A stretch of DNA of 64,000 nt, taken from positions 234,043-298,042 of the forward strand of contig JAHBUH010000003.1 of NCBI GenBank assembly GCA_019638185.1, written 5' to 3'. Under the pieces are notes generated by a model. That model was not told the DNA's origin. It saw only the letters and a program-made list of their open reading frames with translations, and searched no databases. Numbering within the stretch: position 1 is the stretch's first letter; every line of letters begins with the position of its first letter. Source of the stretch: Leadbetterella sp. (lineage in GTDB: Bacteria > Bacteroidota > Bacteroidia > Cytophagales > Spirosomataceae). Shown one piece after another: positions 23,885-32,260 of this stretch. Position numbers and translations under genes: made by a program.

Positions 23885-24946
23885 TATCCTTTTTAAGATT
23901 TCTTCTCCTATTTCCACCGTTCCGAGGATTTTCTCTTTCGGCGTATTCTCATCTGCTATATCACCGGTCCGGAAACCGGCTTTCAACACCTGGTCTACCG
24001 CGCTGATCACATCCCGGGATTCTGCCTTCAGTCCAAACGAAATATCCAGCAGCAGAGCGGCTGAAAGTACGGAAGCCATAGGGTTAGCCAGGTTTTTGCC
24101 GGTAATGTCATGCGCTGAACCGTGAATAGGCTCATATACCCCGGTGCTTTCTCCTACCGAAGCGGAGGCCAGCATACCCATGGAACCGGCTATCTGCGAA
24201 GCTTCATCCGTAAGGATATCGCCAAACAGGTTACCCAGAACCACCACGTCAAAACGTTTCGGGTCTTTGATCAGCAGCATGGCCGCGGCATCAATGAACT
24301 GGTGCTCCACGGTTACTTCCGGGTAGTCTTTGGAAACCTCCTGGATAACTTCGCGCCAGAGCCGGCTGGACTCCAGTACGTTCGCTTTATCTACGGACAT
24401 AAGCTTTTTCCCGCGCGTCATAGCCGCGTCAAAGGCCTTACGGGCTATCCGCTCCACCTCGTACTTATGGTAGATCATCAGGTCAGAGGCCGAGTCTGCG
24501 GTACGTTTTTTCTCGCCGAAGTAGACATCGCCTGTCAGCTCCCGGAAGAAGAGGATATCGGACCCCTTCAGGATCTCCGGCTTGATGCTGGAAGAAGAGA
24601 GAAGTTCGTCAAATAACTTGATCGGGCGCAGATTAGCGAAAAGCCCCAGCTCCTTACGCATCTTTAAGAGCCCCTGTTCCGGCCGTACTTTGGCGTTCGG
24701 GTCGTTATCGTACTTGGCGTGGCCTACGGCTCCGAAAAGGATGGCGTCTGAAGCGCGCATCTTGATCAGGGTTTCGTCCGGAAGCGGCTCACCGGTGGCT
24801 TCGATGGCCACGTGGCCGATCAGCGCCTCGTCATAGGTAAATTCATGGCCGTATTTCGCCGCGATTTTCTCCAGTACTTTTTTGCCTACGCGGGTCACTT
24901 CCTGACCGATCCCGTCTCCGGGTACTACTAATATATGTTTTTTCAT
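23882..24946 (-). CDS. leuB: 3-isopropylmalate dehydrogenase
   Basis: A 354-residue NAD-dependent enzyme oxidising 3-isopropylmalate in leucine synthesis (or 3-methylmalate if citramalate is the pathway entry). Motifs: VPGDGIGQEV, the L-x-x-x-R arginines in ANLRPIKLF and FFRELTGDVYFGE, the metal-binding loop NLFGDILTDEASQIAGSMG, and EPIHGSAHDITGKN near the NAD site. Normal length. Last gene of the leuC-leuD-leuA-like-leuB operon, 10 bp after the previous stop, ending at a strong terminator. Confidence 0.95.
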   Translation of the reverse strand: MKKHILVVPGDGIGQEVTRVGKKVLEKIAAKYGHEFTYDEALIGHVAIEATGEPLPDETLIKMRASDAILFGAVGHAKYDNDPNAKVRPEQGLLKMRKELGLFANLRPIKLFDELLSSSSIKPEILKGSDILFFRELTGDVYFGEKKRTADSASDLMIYHKYEVERIARKAFDAAMTRGKKLMSVDKANVLESSRLWREVIQEVSKDYPEVTVEHQFIDAAAMLLIKDPKRFDVVVLGNLFGDILTDEASQIAGSMGMLASASVGESTGVYEPIHGSAHDITGKNLANPMASVLSAALLLDISFGLKAESRDVISAVDQVLKAGFRTGDIADENTPKEKILGTVEIGEEILKRI

Positions 24947-24956
24947 TGGGTTATGT

Positions 24957-26474
24957 TTATATACTTATCAAATTCAGCATCTTTTGGGTAGCCTCAATAG
25001 CAGATACGGTCTGGTCGGAATCCAGGCCCCGGGTTTTGGTGCTTTTGCCGTTAATGTCCCAGGTGATGATGGTTTCACAGAGGGCGTCGGTTTTTCCGCC
25101 GGGCGGGATCCGTACCGAATAATCCAGGAGCACGGGCAGGTCAATGCCTTTTTTCCGGAAGGCCTTCTTCAGGGCATTCATGAAGGCATCGTACTGGCCA
25201 TCACCCTGAGCATTTTCTTCGAACACCGCTTCGGCCACCTGGATTTGCAGCGTAGCAGAGGGCTTAAGGCCCCGGGAGTGCGTCAGTACGTAATTCAGGA
25301 TCTTCACGTTCTCGGTGACGGTATCGCGGTCCAACACATCCGATATAATGTAGGGCAGGTCTTCTTTGGTGACGGTTTCCTTGCGGTCGCCCAGAGCAAT
25401 GATCTTGGCGGTCACTTTTTTCAGGTCTTCGTCATTCAGGTGGATGCCGAGTTCCTGCAGGTTTTTCTCGATGTTCGCTTTCCCCGACGTTTTGCCCAGA
25501 GCATACGAAGTTTTACGACCAAAACGCTCCGGGTTCAGCTCGCTAACGTACAGGTTTTTCTTCTTGTCGCCGTCCGCATGCACCCCGGCCGTCTGGGTAA
25601 ACACATTTTCACCTACTATGGGCCGGTTCTCCGCGATCCGGATTCCTGAGAAGCTTTCCACGATCCGGGAAATGGAGTACAGAGACTCTTCCACCACCGA
25701 GGTGGTCACCTCCGGCAGGAAGTCATTGATCACGGCCACTACACTGGCCAGGGGCGCGTTTCCGGTGCGTTCTCCCAGCCCGTTAACGGTCAGGTGGATG
25801 CCGTGTGCGCCGGCCTTCAGGGCATTCAGCACATTGGCGGTGGCCAGATCGTAATCGTTATGGCCATGAAAATCAAAATGAGTGCCGGGATAGCGGTTAA
25901 CGATCTCATGGATATAAGACCAGGCCTCATCGGGTGTAAGAACGCCTAAAGTATCCGGCAGGAGGATCCGCTTTACAGGCTGCTGTACCAGGAAATTGAG
26001 GAAATCAAAAACATATTCCCGGGAACTGCGCATACCGTTACTCCAGTCTTCCAGGTAAACGTTTACGGTGATGCCCCTTTTCTGCGCTTCAGAGATCACC
26101 AGGGCGATATCGTCAAAGTGCTGCATGGGGGTTTTGCCTAACTGGTGGGTCAGGTGATTCAGGGAGCCTTTGGTCAGCAGGTTCATAACCCGGGCGCCGG
26201 CCTCTTCCATCCATCGGATAGACGCCAGGCCATCTACAAAGGTCAGCACCTCAATGTGATCCAGGAAGCCGTTTTCCCCGGCCCAGCCGGTAATGGCTTT
26301 TACGGCCTGGAGCTCTCCTTCGGAAACCCGTGCCGAGGCCACCTCCAGGCGGTCTACTTTCACGTCCTGGAGCAGGAGTTTGGCTATGGTTAATTTTTCG
26401 GAAGCGGAGAATGACACGCCGCTGGTTTGCTCGCCGTCGCGGAGCGTCGTGTCCATTACTTCTATTTTTCTCAT
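24957..26474 (-). CDS. 2-isopropylmalate synthase / citramalate synthase family enzyme
   Basis: A 505-residue acyl-CoA condensing enzyme: a DRE-TIM barrel (TTLRDGEQT at 9-17, FHGHNDYDLA with metal histidines, TVNGLGERTGNAPL) and a C-terminal LeuA allosteric dimer domain (about 375-500). The family makes 2-isopropylmalate from 2-ketoisovalerate, or (R)-citramalate from pyruvate. Its position inside the leu operon favours a leucine or isoleucine role. The N terminus lacks the longer form of canonical LeuA, and the branch cannot be settled by eye, so no symbol is given. Two hairpins precede the start. Confidence 0.85.
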   Translation of the reverse strand: MRKIEVMDTTLRDGEQTSGVSFSASEKLTIAKLLLQDVKVDRLEVASARVSEGELQAVKAITGWAGENGFLDHIEVLTFVDGLASIRWMEEAGARVMNLLTKGSLNHLTHQLGKTPMQHFDDIALVISEAQKRGITVNVYLEDWSNGMRSSREYVFDFLNFLVQQPVKRILLPDTLGVLTPDEAWSYIHEIVNRYPGTHFDFHGHNDYDLATANVLNALKAGAHGIHLTVNGLGERTGNAPLASVVAVINDFLPEVTTSVVEESLYSISRIVESFSGIRIAENRPIVGENVFTQTAGVHADGDKKKNLYVSELNPERFGRKTSYALGKTSGKANIEKNLQELGIHLNDEDLKKVTAKIIALGDRKETVTKEDLPYIISDVLDRDTVTENVKILNYVLTHSRGLKPSATLQIQVAEAVFEENAQGDGQYDAFMNALKKAFRKKGIDLPVLLDYSVRIPPGGKTDALCETIITWDINGKSTKTRGLDSDQTVSAIEATQKMLNLISI

Positions 26475-26497
26475 ATCTTTTGTATCATCCTGGCCTG

Positions 26498-26534
26498 CCT
26501 GTAAGACAGGTAACCCCGGGCCGCAGGCCCGGGG
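26498..26534. other. Two adjacent GC-rich hairpins between leuD and the leuA-like gene
   Basis: CCTGT-AAG-ACAGG (26498-26510) and the perfect 9-bp CCCCGGGCC-GCA-GGCCCGGGG (26514-26534) fill the 69-bp gap. There is no T-run on the transcribed minus strand, so an mRNA-processing, translational or REP-like role is more likely than termination. Confidence 0.6.
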
Positions 26535-26543
26535 TGGAGGGGG

Positions 26544-27137
26544 TTAAATACGTGTTTCTTCGAAAACGCCGATCTCTTTCTTCAGCGATAGCAGGTAGTC
26601 GATATCGTCGTAGCCGTTCAGCAGGTTATTCTTTTTGTAGCCGTTGATCTGGAAGCCTTCGCTTTCGCCGCTTACCAGCAGGGTTACCTTCTGCTCGGGG
26701 AGATTAACCTCCACCTGGGTGTTGGGGTCGGCTTCTATGGCTTTGAAAATCTTATCCAGGAATTCCGGGCTGACCGTCACCGGCAGGATCCCGATATTCA
26801 GGGAGTTTCCTTTAAAGATATCGGCAAAGAAGCTGGAGATCACGCAGCGGAACCCGTAGTCATAGATGGCCCAGGCGGCGTGCTCGCGGCTGGACCCTGA
26901 ACCGAAGTTCCGGCCGGCTACCAGGATTTTACCGGAATAAGTAGGATTATTCAGCACGAAATCCGCTTTGGGGGTGTCGTCGCTGTTATACCGCCAGTCG
27001 CGGAACAGGTTATCGCCGAATCCCTCCCGCTTGGTGGCTTTCAGGAAGCGGGCCGGTATGATCTGGTCGGTGTCTACGTTCTCCAGGGGGAGGGGAACGC
27101 AGGAAGAAGTCAATATATTAAAGCTATCGTATGCCAT
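26544..27137 (-). CDS. leuD: 3-isopropylmalate dehydratase small subunit
   Basis: A 197-residue swivelling-domain subunit that pairs with LeuC to isomerise 2- to 3-isopropylmalate. Seen: [32 protein letters not shown] (substrate-binding G-S-S-R-E), and a C-terminal helix. It follows leuC by 59 bp in the same operon. Length normal for the bacterial small subunit. Confidence 0.95.
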   Translation of the reverse strand: MAYDSFNILTSSCVPLPLENVDTDQIIPARFLKATKREGFGDNLFRDWRYNSDDTPKADFVLNNPTYSGKILVAGRNFGSGSSREHAAWAIYDYGFRCVISSFFADIFKGNSLNIGILPVTVSPEFLDKIFKAIEADPNTQVEVNLPEQKVTLLVSGESEGFQINGYKKNNLLNGYDDIDYLLSLKKEIGVFEETRI

Positions 27138-27196
27138 TGAAGTGAAAAGGTAATAGTGAAAAACTAAAAACGGTCTGCCGCTGCGGTTAGGGAGCC

Positions 27197-28600
27197 TTAG
27201 TCCTGTAATAACTCCCGGGGGTCAGTTACTACGCCTGAAATGGCGGCGGCAGCGGCTACCAGCGGAGAGGCCAGCAGAGTCCTGGAATTAGGTCCCTGGC
27301 GTCCTTCAAAGTTCCGGTTAGAGGTAGACACGGCCAGCTTTCCTGACGGAATCTTATCGTCATTCATGGCCAGGCAGGCCGAACATCCCGGCTGGCGGAG
27401 CTCAAAGCCCGCTTCGCTAAGGATATCGTAAAGGCCCTCTTCATGGATCTGCTTTTCCACAATATGCGATCCCGGAACTAACCAGGCAGTAATATGATCG
27501 GCTTTTTTCCGGCCTTTCACAATGGACGCAAACGCCCGGAAGTCTTCGATCCGCCCGTTAGTGCAGCTTCCCAGGAACACGTAATCCACTTCCTTGCCCA
27601 GCATGCTTTCGCCGTGCTGGAAACCCATATAGTTCAATGATTTTTTGTAGCTGGCTTCGCCGTCTTTCACCTCTGACGGGTTCGGGATGTTCTGTGTGAT
27701 GCCGATGCCCAGTCCGGGATTCGTTCCGTAGGTGATCTGCGGCTCAATGTCTTCAGCCCGGTAGTTCAGCTCCAGGTCAAACTCCGCACCTTCTTCTGTT
27801 TTCAGTTGTTTCCATTGCTCCACATATTTATCCCACTCGGCCCCTTTCGGTGCTTTTTCCCGGCCTTTCAGCCAGTTGAACGTGGTTTCGTCAGGAGCGA
27901 TCATCCCGCCCCGGGCACCCATTTCAATAGACATATTGCAGACCGTCATCCGGCCTTCCATGCTCATGTTCTCAAACACCTCACCGGCGTATTCGGCAAA
28001 ATAGCCCGTAGCCCCTGATGCCGAGATCTGGGAAATGATAAAAAGCACCACGTCTTTCGGCGTTACGCCCCGGCCCAGTTTCCCGTTAATGGTAATGCGC
28101 ATTTTTTTAGGCTTGGGCTGCATGATGCATTGCGAGGCCAGCACCATTTCCACTTCAGAAGTACCGATACCGAAGGCGATACAGCCGAATGCACCGTGGG
28201 TAGACGTATGCGAGTCACCGCACACAATGGTCATCCCCGGCAGGGTAATACCGTTTTCCGGCCCTACCACGTGTACAATTCCGTTTTTGTTATGCCCGAG
28301 CCCCCAATGCGAAATTCCGTATTTGGCGGTGTTGCTCTCCAGGGCCTTCAGCTGATTGGCTGAAAGCGGGTCCTGCACCGGTAAATGCTGGTTTACCGTA
28401 GGCGTGTTATGGTCTGCGGTAGCAAATGTACGATACGGGTACATCACCCCTATCCCTCTGTTCTCTAATCCGAGGAAAGCCACAGGGCTAGTTACCTCGT
28501 GAATAAAATGCCGGTCGATGAACAAAACGTCCGGCCCATCCTCTACATGCTTAATTACGTGACTGTCCCAAACTTTGTCGAAAAGCGTCTTTTGTGCCAT
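27197..28600 (-). CDS. leuC: 3-isopropylmalate dehydratase large subunit
   Basis: A 467-residue aconitase-family protein. The 4Fe-4S ligand cysteines are in [10 protein letters not shown] and the pair in [23 protein letters not shown] and the RNFEGRQG motif (substrate arginine) are also present. The frame extends to 28633, but the ATG at 28600 ([15 protein letters not shown]) is the family start. First gene of the leu operon; its leader (28601-28856, shared with the divergent SPFH gene) contains two hairpins. Confidence 0.96.
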   Translation of the reverse strand: MAQKTLFDKVWDSHVIKHVEDGPDVLFIDRHFIHEVTSPVAFLGLENRGIGVMYPYRTFATADHNTPTVNQHLPVQDPLSANQLKALESNTAKYGISHWGLGHNKNGIVHVVGPENGITLPGMTIVCGDSHTSTHGAFGCIAFGIGTSEVEMVLASQCIMQPKPKKMRITINGKLGRGVTPKDVVLFIISQISASGATGYFAEYAGEVFENMSMEGRMTVCNMSIEMGARGGMIAPDETTFNWLKGREKAPKGAEWDKYVEQWKQLKTEEGAEFDLELNYRAEDIEPQITYGTNPGLGIGITQNIPNPSEVKDGEASYKKSLNYMGFQHGESMLGKEVDYVFLGSCTNGRIEDFRAFASIVKGRKKADHITAWLVPGSHIVEKQIHEEGLYDILSEAGFELRQPGCSACLAMNDDKIPSGKLAVSTSNRNFEGRQGPNSRTLLASPLVAAAAAISGVVTDPRELLQD

Positions 28601-28689
28601 AGTATACCAGGTTGTTTTAAAACAAGAATCCAAAATTGAATTAAATTTTACATTTCTTCAACAGGACTCCGGTTCAAATAATAACGCAA

Positions 28690-28754
28690 AGAGCCCAAAG
28701 TGTATTTTTGGGCTTTATTTAAATTCTTTCTAAGAGGAACTACCTTCCGGTAGT
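28690..28754. promoter_or_regulatory. Hairpin pair in the leuC/SPFH intergenic region
   Basis: AGCCCAAA-GTGTATT-TTTGGGCT (28692-28714) and the perfect ACTACC-TTCC-GGTAGT (28739-28754) lie in the 256-bp divergent region. If the leu operon starts upstream of them, they sit in its leader and could form an attenuator. No leader peptide or minus-strand -7 box was recognised. Confidence 0.35.
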
Positions 28755-28783
28755 ACAGCTATTTTACCATTCAACAGGTACCC

Positions 28784-28814
28784 CTTGTATATTTTAAAAA
28801 AAAGACTATTTTTG
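28784..28814 (+). promoter_or_regulatory. Promoter (TTG-N19-TATTTTTG) for the SPFH gene
   Basis: The -33 TTG at 28785-28787 and exact -7 TATTTTTG at 28807-28814 are separated by exactly 19 nt, the best promoter match on the plus strand in this window; the ATG is 42 nt downstream. Confidence 0.7.
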
Positions 28815-28856
28815 ATAAAAAGGTAAGAATTTTCACTCTCAAAACACTATAAAACT

Positions 28857-29828
28857 ATGTTTACTACCTTACTTATTCTACTCCTGATCACCTTGGTTCT
28901 GTTCGTGCATTTTGCCACGCAGTACAAGGTTTTTCAGTGGATCTACGACACGTCGTCGGGTGGGCGACGGCTGAAGGTCAATTATAAGCTGATTGTGGGT
29001 GCCCTGGCGGCGTTCTTCCTGATCCTTATCCAGCCCTATGATATCATCCGGATCAACGCCGGGGCAATAGGCCTGAAAGAGTCGCTGATTGGCGATAACC
29101 GGGGCATAGGTTCGGTAAAGCTGGTGTCGGGTTTCCAGGTGTATAACAAGTATTTTGAGCGCCTGTACGAGATAGAAACCGACCAGAAAAACGTACATTA
29201 TGAAACCCTCGGAGTAATTGTGAAAGGCGGCTTCAGCTGTAAGATCAAGCCTACCTTTAACTACAAGGTAAAGCCGGAAAATGCCAACCAGCTTTTTGTG
29301 GAGCTGCGTCAGACCTTTAAGCAGGGCGGACTAAAGGCCGTGGAGACCACCTGGCTGGAAACGGCTATCCTGGGCGGGGTGAATGACGTATCGAACCGCT
29401 TCGCGGTAGATTCCATCTTCAATCACCGGGAGGCCTTTGAGCAGCAGATCGGGCTGGAGGTGAATAAGCGCGTGGGGAAATATTTTGAGGTGACCCAGCT
29501 GCGGACCAATATCCTGCCACCGGAATCCCTGCAGAAATCCATTGAGGGCAAAACCCAGGCTATCCAGGAAGCGGAGGAGTTTGAATACCGGGCCAAGCGG
29601 GCCGTAGCCGAAAACAAGGAAAAAGTGGCCCGGGCGCAGGGTGATTACGAGGCTGCTCTCCTGGAAGCCAAAACCAAGGAGGCGCTTTCCCAGCCCAAAA
29701 TGCTGGAGCTCTACCGCGCCGAAACCGAGCGGACCTGGGCGGAGAAAGGGGTGAGCCCTTACGGATCCAATAATACCATTATTGTGGGTAAACCGGATCA
29801 GAACCTGCTGCTAAACCTGAAGAAGTAG
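28857..29828 (+). CDS. SPFH/band 7 (prohibitin-like) membrane protein
   Basis: A 323-residue protein with two N-terminal hydrophobic segments (about 1-18 and 46-62), an SPFH/band 7 domain (about 65-215) and a coiled-coil tail. The tail is rich in Glu, Ala and Lys (EGKTQAIQEAEEFEYRAKR onward). Such proteins form large ring or scaffold assemblies at the inner membrane and often bind proteases or organise membrane domains. It has its own strong promoter and no same-strand neighbour. Confidence 0.82.
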   Translation: MFTTLLILLLITLVLFVHFATQYKVFQWIYDTSSGGRRLKVNYKLIVGALAAFFLILIQPYDIIRINAGAIGLKESLIGDNRGIGSVKLVSGFQVYNKYFERLYEIETDQKNVHYETLGVIVKGGFSCKIKPTFNYKVKPENANQLFVELRQTFKQGGLKAVETTWLETAILGGVNDVSNRFAVDSIFNHREAFEQQIGLEVNKRVGKYFEVTQLRTNILPPESLQKSIEGKTQAIQEAEEFEYRAKRAVAENKEKVARAQGDYEAALLEAKTKEALSQPKMLELYRAETERTWAEKGVSPYGSNNTIIVGKPDQNLLLNLKK

Positions 29829-29863
29829 GGTTGAGGGGTAGAAAATTATGCGGTTCCTGTCTC

Positions 29864-29935
29864 CGCCCGAACTGACACCGGGAATGGTGAAAGTGTCAGT
29901 TCGGGCGCAGACGAGAACTTAGCGCAGACGATAAC
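29864..29935. repeat. 15-bp inverted repeat followed by a 14-bp direct repeat, REP-like
   Basis: CGCCCGAACTGACAC (29864-29878) and its exact complement (29893-29907) enclose a 14-nt loop. The right arm runs into GCGCAGACGAGAAC (29905-29918), repeated as GCGCAGACGATAAC (29922-29935). There is no T-run, so it is not a simple terminator; it resembles a REP/MITE-type element between two convergent genes. Confidence 0.65.
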
Positions 29936-29971
29936 CAGGCACCGGAATTCTAAGAGAAAAAGCTAAATAAA

Positions 29972-31345
29972 TCACAGTTTACCGCCCAGCTGCACAATCA
30001 GGTAAACTACCGGTACCAGGTACAGCACAAATAAACCGATATAGAATGCGTACAGGGCCGTTCTTACCGCTTTCCGTTTTATGAACGCGGCATTCCCCAG
30101 CAGGAAAGGCACCACCGTGGCCAGCAGTCCAGGGAAAATATAAATGGCCTTCATAAACACAAAGGTCCGGCCCATCAGGGAAAACAGCACGGAGAAGCCC
30201 AGGAACCCCGCGATATACAGCAGGTAAATCCAGGAGGCATCGCGTTTCAGGTTATCCCAGCCCCGGAACAGGTTTTTTACCAGCATAAACAGGCCCGTAA
30301 AAAGCAGGAAGACGGGAATAAGTCCCACGGCCAGGGAGACCTTGCCGATGGCCGTGATCACCCGGTTATCATTCTGCCATTGCGGCGGCCAGTTATCAAA
30401 CCCCAGGAAATAGAAATGGCCGTATACCTGGGAAAAATGCGAATGCAGGTGTTTAAACCGGTGCTCCCCCGTATACGACAGGTGCGGATTCCGGATCAGG
30501 TCAACGTACTGAAACTTAAAATAGCCGGAATAGATGGAGAGGATGCCCGGGATGTAAGACGACTCCAGCTCGTACAGGTGCGGCAGGTCATAAGTGGGGG
30601 TATTGTAGGTAAACAGCTTACCGTTTTCCTTATAATCACGGATATAGCCGTTAAAAGAAAGAAACGTAAAGGCGCTGAGCAGGAGGCCCAGTGCGGCCGT
30701 TCCCAGGTAGCCTTTCCTTAACGAGAAGCTGTAGTTCCGGTGCAGGATGGCCAGCACCACCAGTACAATAAGCGTGCCTATGAAATATACCCCGAAGTTC
30801 AGTTTGGCCATGGAGCCCAGCACCAGGGAAATGATAACCAGGAGGGCGTACTTTAAAGACGGCTTATGGAATATTTTAGTGATGGCGTAGAGATTCACCG
30901 TTCCCAGCAGGATGATGAGGCCGTCATTTGTGGCCTGCCCGAAAATAGAGATCAGCCGGGGATTAAATGCAAAAAAAGCAAAAACGAGGATCTTCAGGGT
31001 TTCCGGGAAATGAAGCGGCCGGATAAACCGAAGGAAAATATACACCGTGGCACAGCCGGCCAGCGCGTTAAAAAGCTGGGCGGAAATATGCTTGTAAAAA
31101 GGACTGGTGATGCCCAGGAGGTTCCAGGTGTGAGCAATAATAAAATGATAGAGCTTAGGGTGGTAGCATTGCCAGCATTGCGTGGATTTAGGGAGCACCC
31201 CAAACCGCGCGATCAGCTCGATGACCGTAAAATGATCGTCATTGGCATAACCGCCGTTAACCAGGGCAAGTGATAACATCAGTAAGCACGAGAGGCCTAA
31301 AATCAGCGTGTAGGCACTCGCTTTCCCCCGAAATTCCAGGTGCAT
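29972..31345 (-). CDS. GT-C type membrane glycosyltransferase (PMT/ArnT-like)
   Basis: A 457-residue polytopic membrane protein with about 10-11 helices. After the first helix lies ANDDHFT (D36, D37), the acidic pair typical of the first periplasmic loop in polyprenyl-phosphate-sugar-dependent GT-C enzymes; GQATNDGLI appears in a later loop. It probably transfers a sugar from a lipid carrier in the periplasm, and the DPM-synthase-like enzyme at 186-914 could supply such a donor. It has its own -7 box, although the GH16 gene lies only 43 bp upstream. Acceptor unknown. Confidence 0.7.
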   Translation of the reverse strand: MHLEFRGKASAYTLILGLSCLLMLSLALVNGGYANDDHFTVIELIARFGVLPKSTQCWQCYHPKLYHFIIAHTWNLLGITSPFYKHISAQLFNALAGCATVYIFLRFIRPLHFPETLKILVFAFFAFNPRLISIFGQATNDGLIILLGTVNLYAITKIFHKPSLKYALLVIISLVLGSMAKLNFGVYFIGTLIVLVVLAILHRNYSFSLRKGYLGTAALGLLLSAFTFLSFNGYIRDYKENGKLFTYNTPTYDLPHLYELESSYIPGILSIYSGYFKFQYVDLIRNPHLSYTGEHRFKHLHSHFSQVYGHFYFLGFDNWPPQWQNDNRVITAIGKVSLAVGLIPVFLLFTGLFMLVKNLFRGWDNLKRDASWIYLLYIAGFLGFSVLFSLMGRTFVFMKAIYIFPGLLATVVPFLLGNAAFIKRKAVRTALYAFYIGLFVLYLVPVVYLIVQLGGKL

Positions 31346-31364
31346 AGTTATTCATTTAAAGGAG

Positions 31365-31372
31365 CAAAACTA
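31365..31372 (-). promoter_or_regulatory. Promoter -7 box (TAGTTTTG) for the GT-C gene
   Basis: Exact TAnnTTTG on the minus strand 19 nt before the ATG at 31345, in the short gap after the GH16 gene. Confidence 0.4.
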
Positions 31373-31388
31373 CTGAAATTTCTTCAGA

Positions 31389-32228
31389 CTACCTGACCAG
31401 GTCATACACCCGCACGTAATCTACCTCAAACTGAGCCGGGAAAGCCTGCTCATCTATGCCCTGCTGGCCGCCCCAGTTGCCCCCCACAGCCAGGTTAATC
31501 AGCCAGTGAAATTTCTTGTCAAAAGGCCAGGCTTTGAAGCCACTTTTTTCATTGGCAAAACTAAAGATCTGCACATCATTCACGTACCCGCGGATATAGT
31601 CGGGTGTCCAGTCTACCCGGTAAAGCTGAAATTCTGTGGTGGCGTTCTCAATCTTCTTTTTGGCCGTTTTCTGGGTGCCGATGGAGTGGTGATAGTCTTT
31701 GGTATGTACGCTGATGTGCACCACATCCGGGTCATAGCCCACGTGCTCCAGGATATCTATCTCGCCGGAATTAGGCCAGTCGCCGTACGCCCATTCCGTA
31801 GGAAGCATCCATATCGCCGGCCAGGTTCCGCGGCCGGCCGGCGCCTTGGCCCTTACTTCAAACCGGCCGTACAGGAAATCCCCTTTGCCTTTACTGACCA
31901 GCCGGGTGGAGGTATAATCCAGCCCTTCCCTCTTTTCTTTCCGGGCGGTGATCTTCAGAATGCCGCCGGAAACCTGCACATTCTCCGGCCGGGCTTCCGT
32001 GTAATACTGGAGCTCGTTATTTCCCCAGCCGTTATAGGGCGAGCCCACATCGTAGCCCCATTTGGCCGGATCCGGAAGACCTTCATAATTAAATTCATCC
32101 GCCCATGACGGCGTTTTGCTAAATGTATATTCCACCGGTTCGGGCCGGGTATGTTCTGCCGGAGCACAGGTAAAAAACAGGGGCAAAAGGAAAATGGCTC
32201 GCTTTGCCCGGTGACGGGTATTACTCAT
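31389..32228 (-). CDS. Glycoside hydrolase family 16 (laminarinase-type) lipoprotein
   Basis: A 279-residue exported enzyme with a probable lipobox (FFTC, C21) and a jelly-roll GH16 domain. The active-site motif GEIDILEHVG carries the nucleophile E156 and acid/base E161, in the E-I-D-x-x-E spacing of beta-1,3-glucanases. WPAIWMLP and the terminal FEVDYVRVYD are standard. The frame is open to 32261, where an ATG overlaps the RND stop codon, but the ATG at 32228 gives a better basic signal peptide. It lies directly after the RND efflux genes. Confidence 0.85.
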   Translation of the reverse strand: MSNTRHRAKRAIFLLPLFFTCAPAEHTRPEPVEYTFSKTPSWADEFNYEGLPDPAKWGYDVGSPYNGWGNNELQYYTEARPENVQVSGGILKITARKEKREGLDYTSTRLVSKGKGDFLYGRFEVRAKAPAGRGTWPAIWMLPTEWAYGDWPNSGEIDILEHVGYDPDVVHISVHTKDYHHSIGTQKTAKKKIENATTEFQLYRVDWTPDYIRGYVNDVQIFSFANEKSGFKAWPFDKKFHWLINLAVGGNWGGQQGIDEQAFPAQFEVDYVRVYDLVR

Positions 32229-32260
32229 AGTTAAGGATGAATTACCCGTAAATATACACA

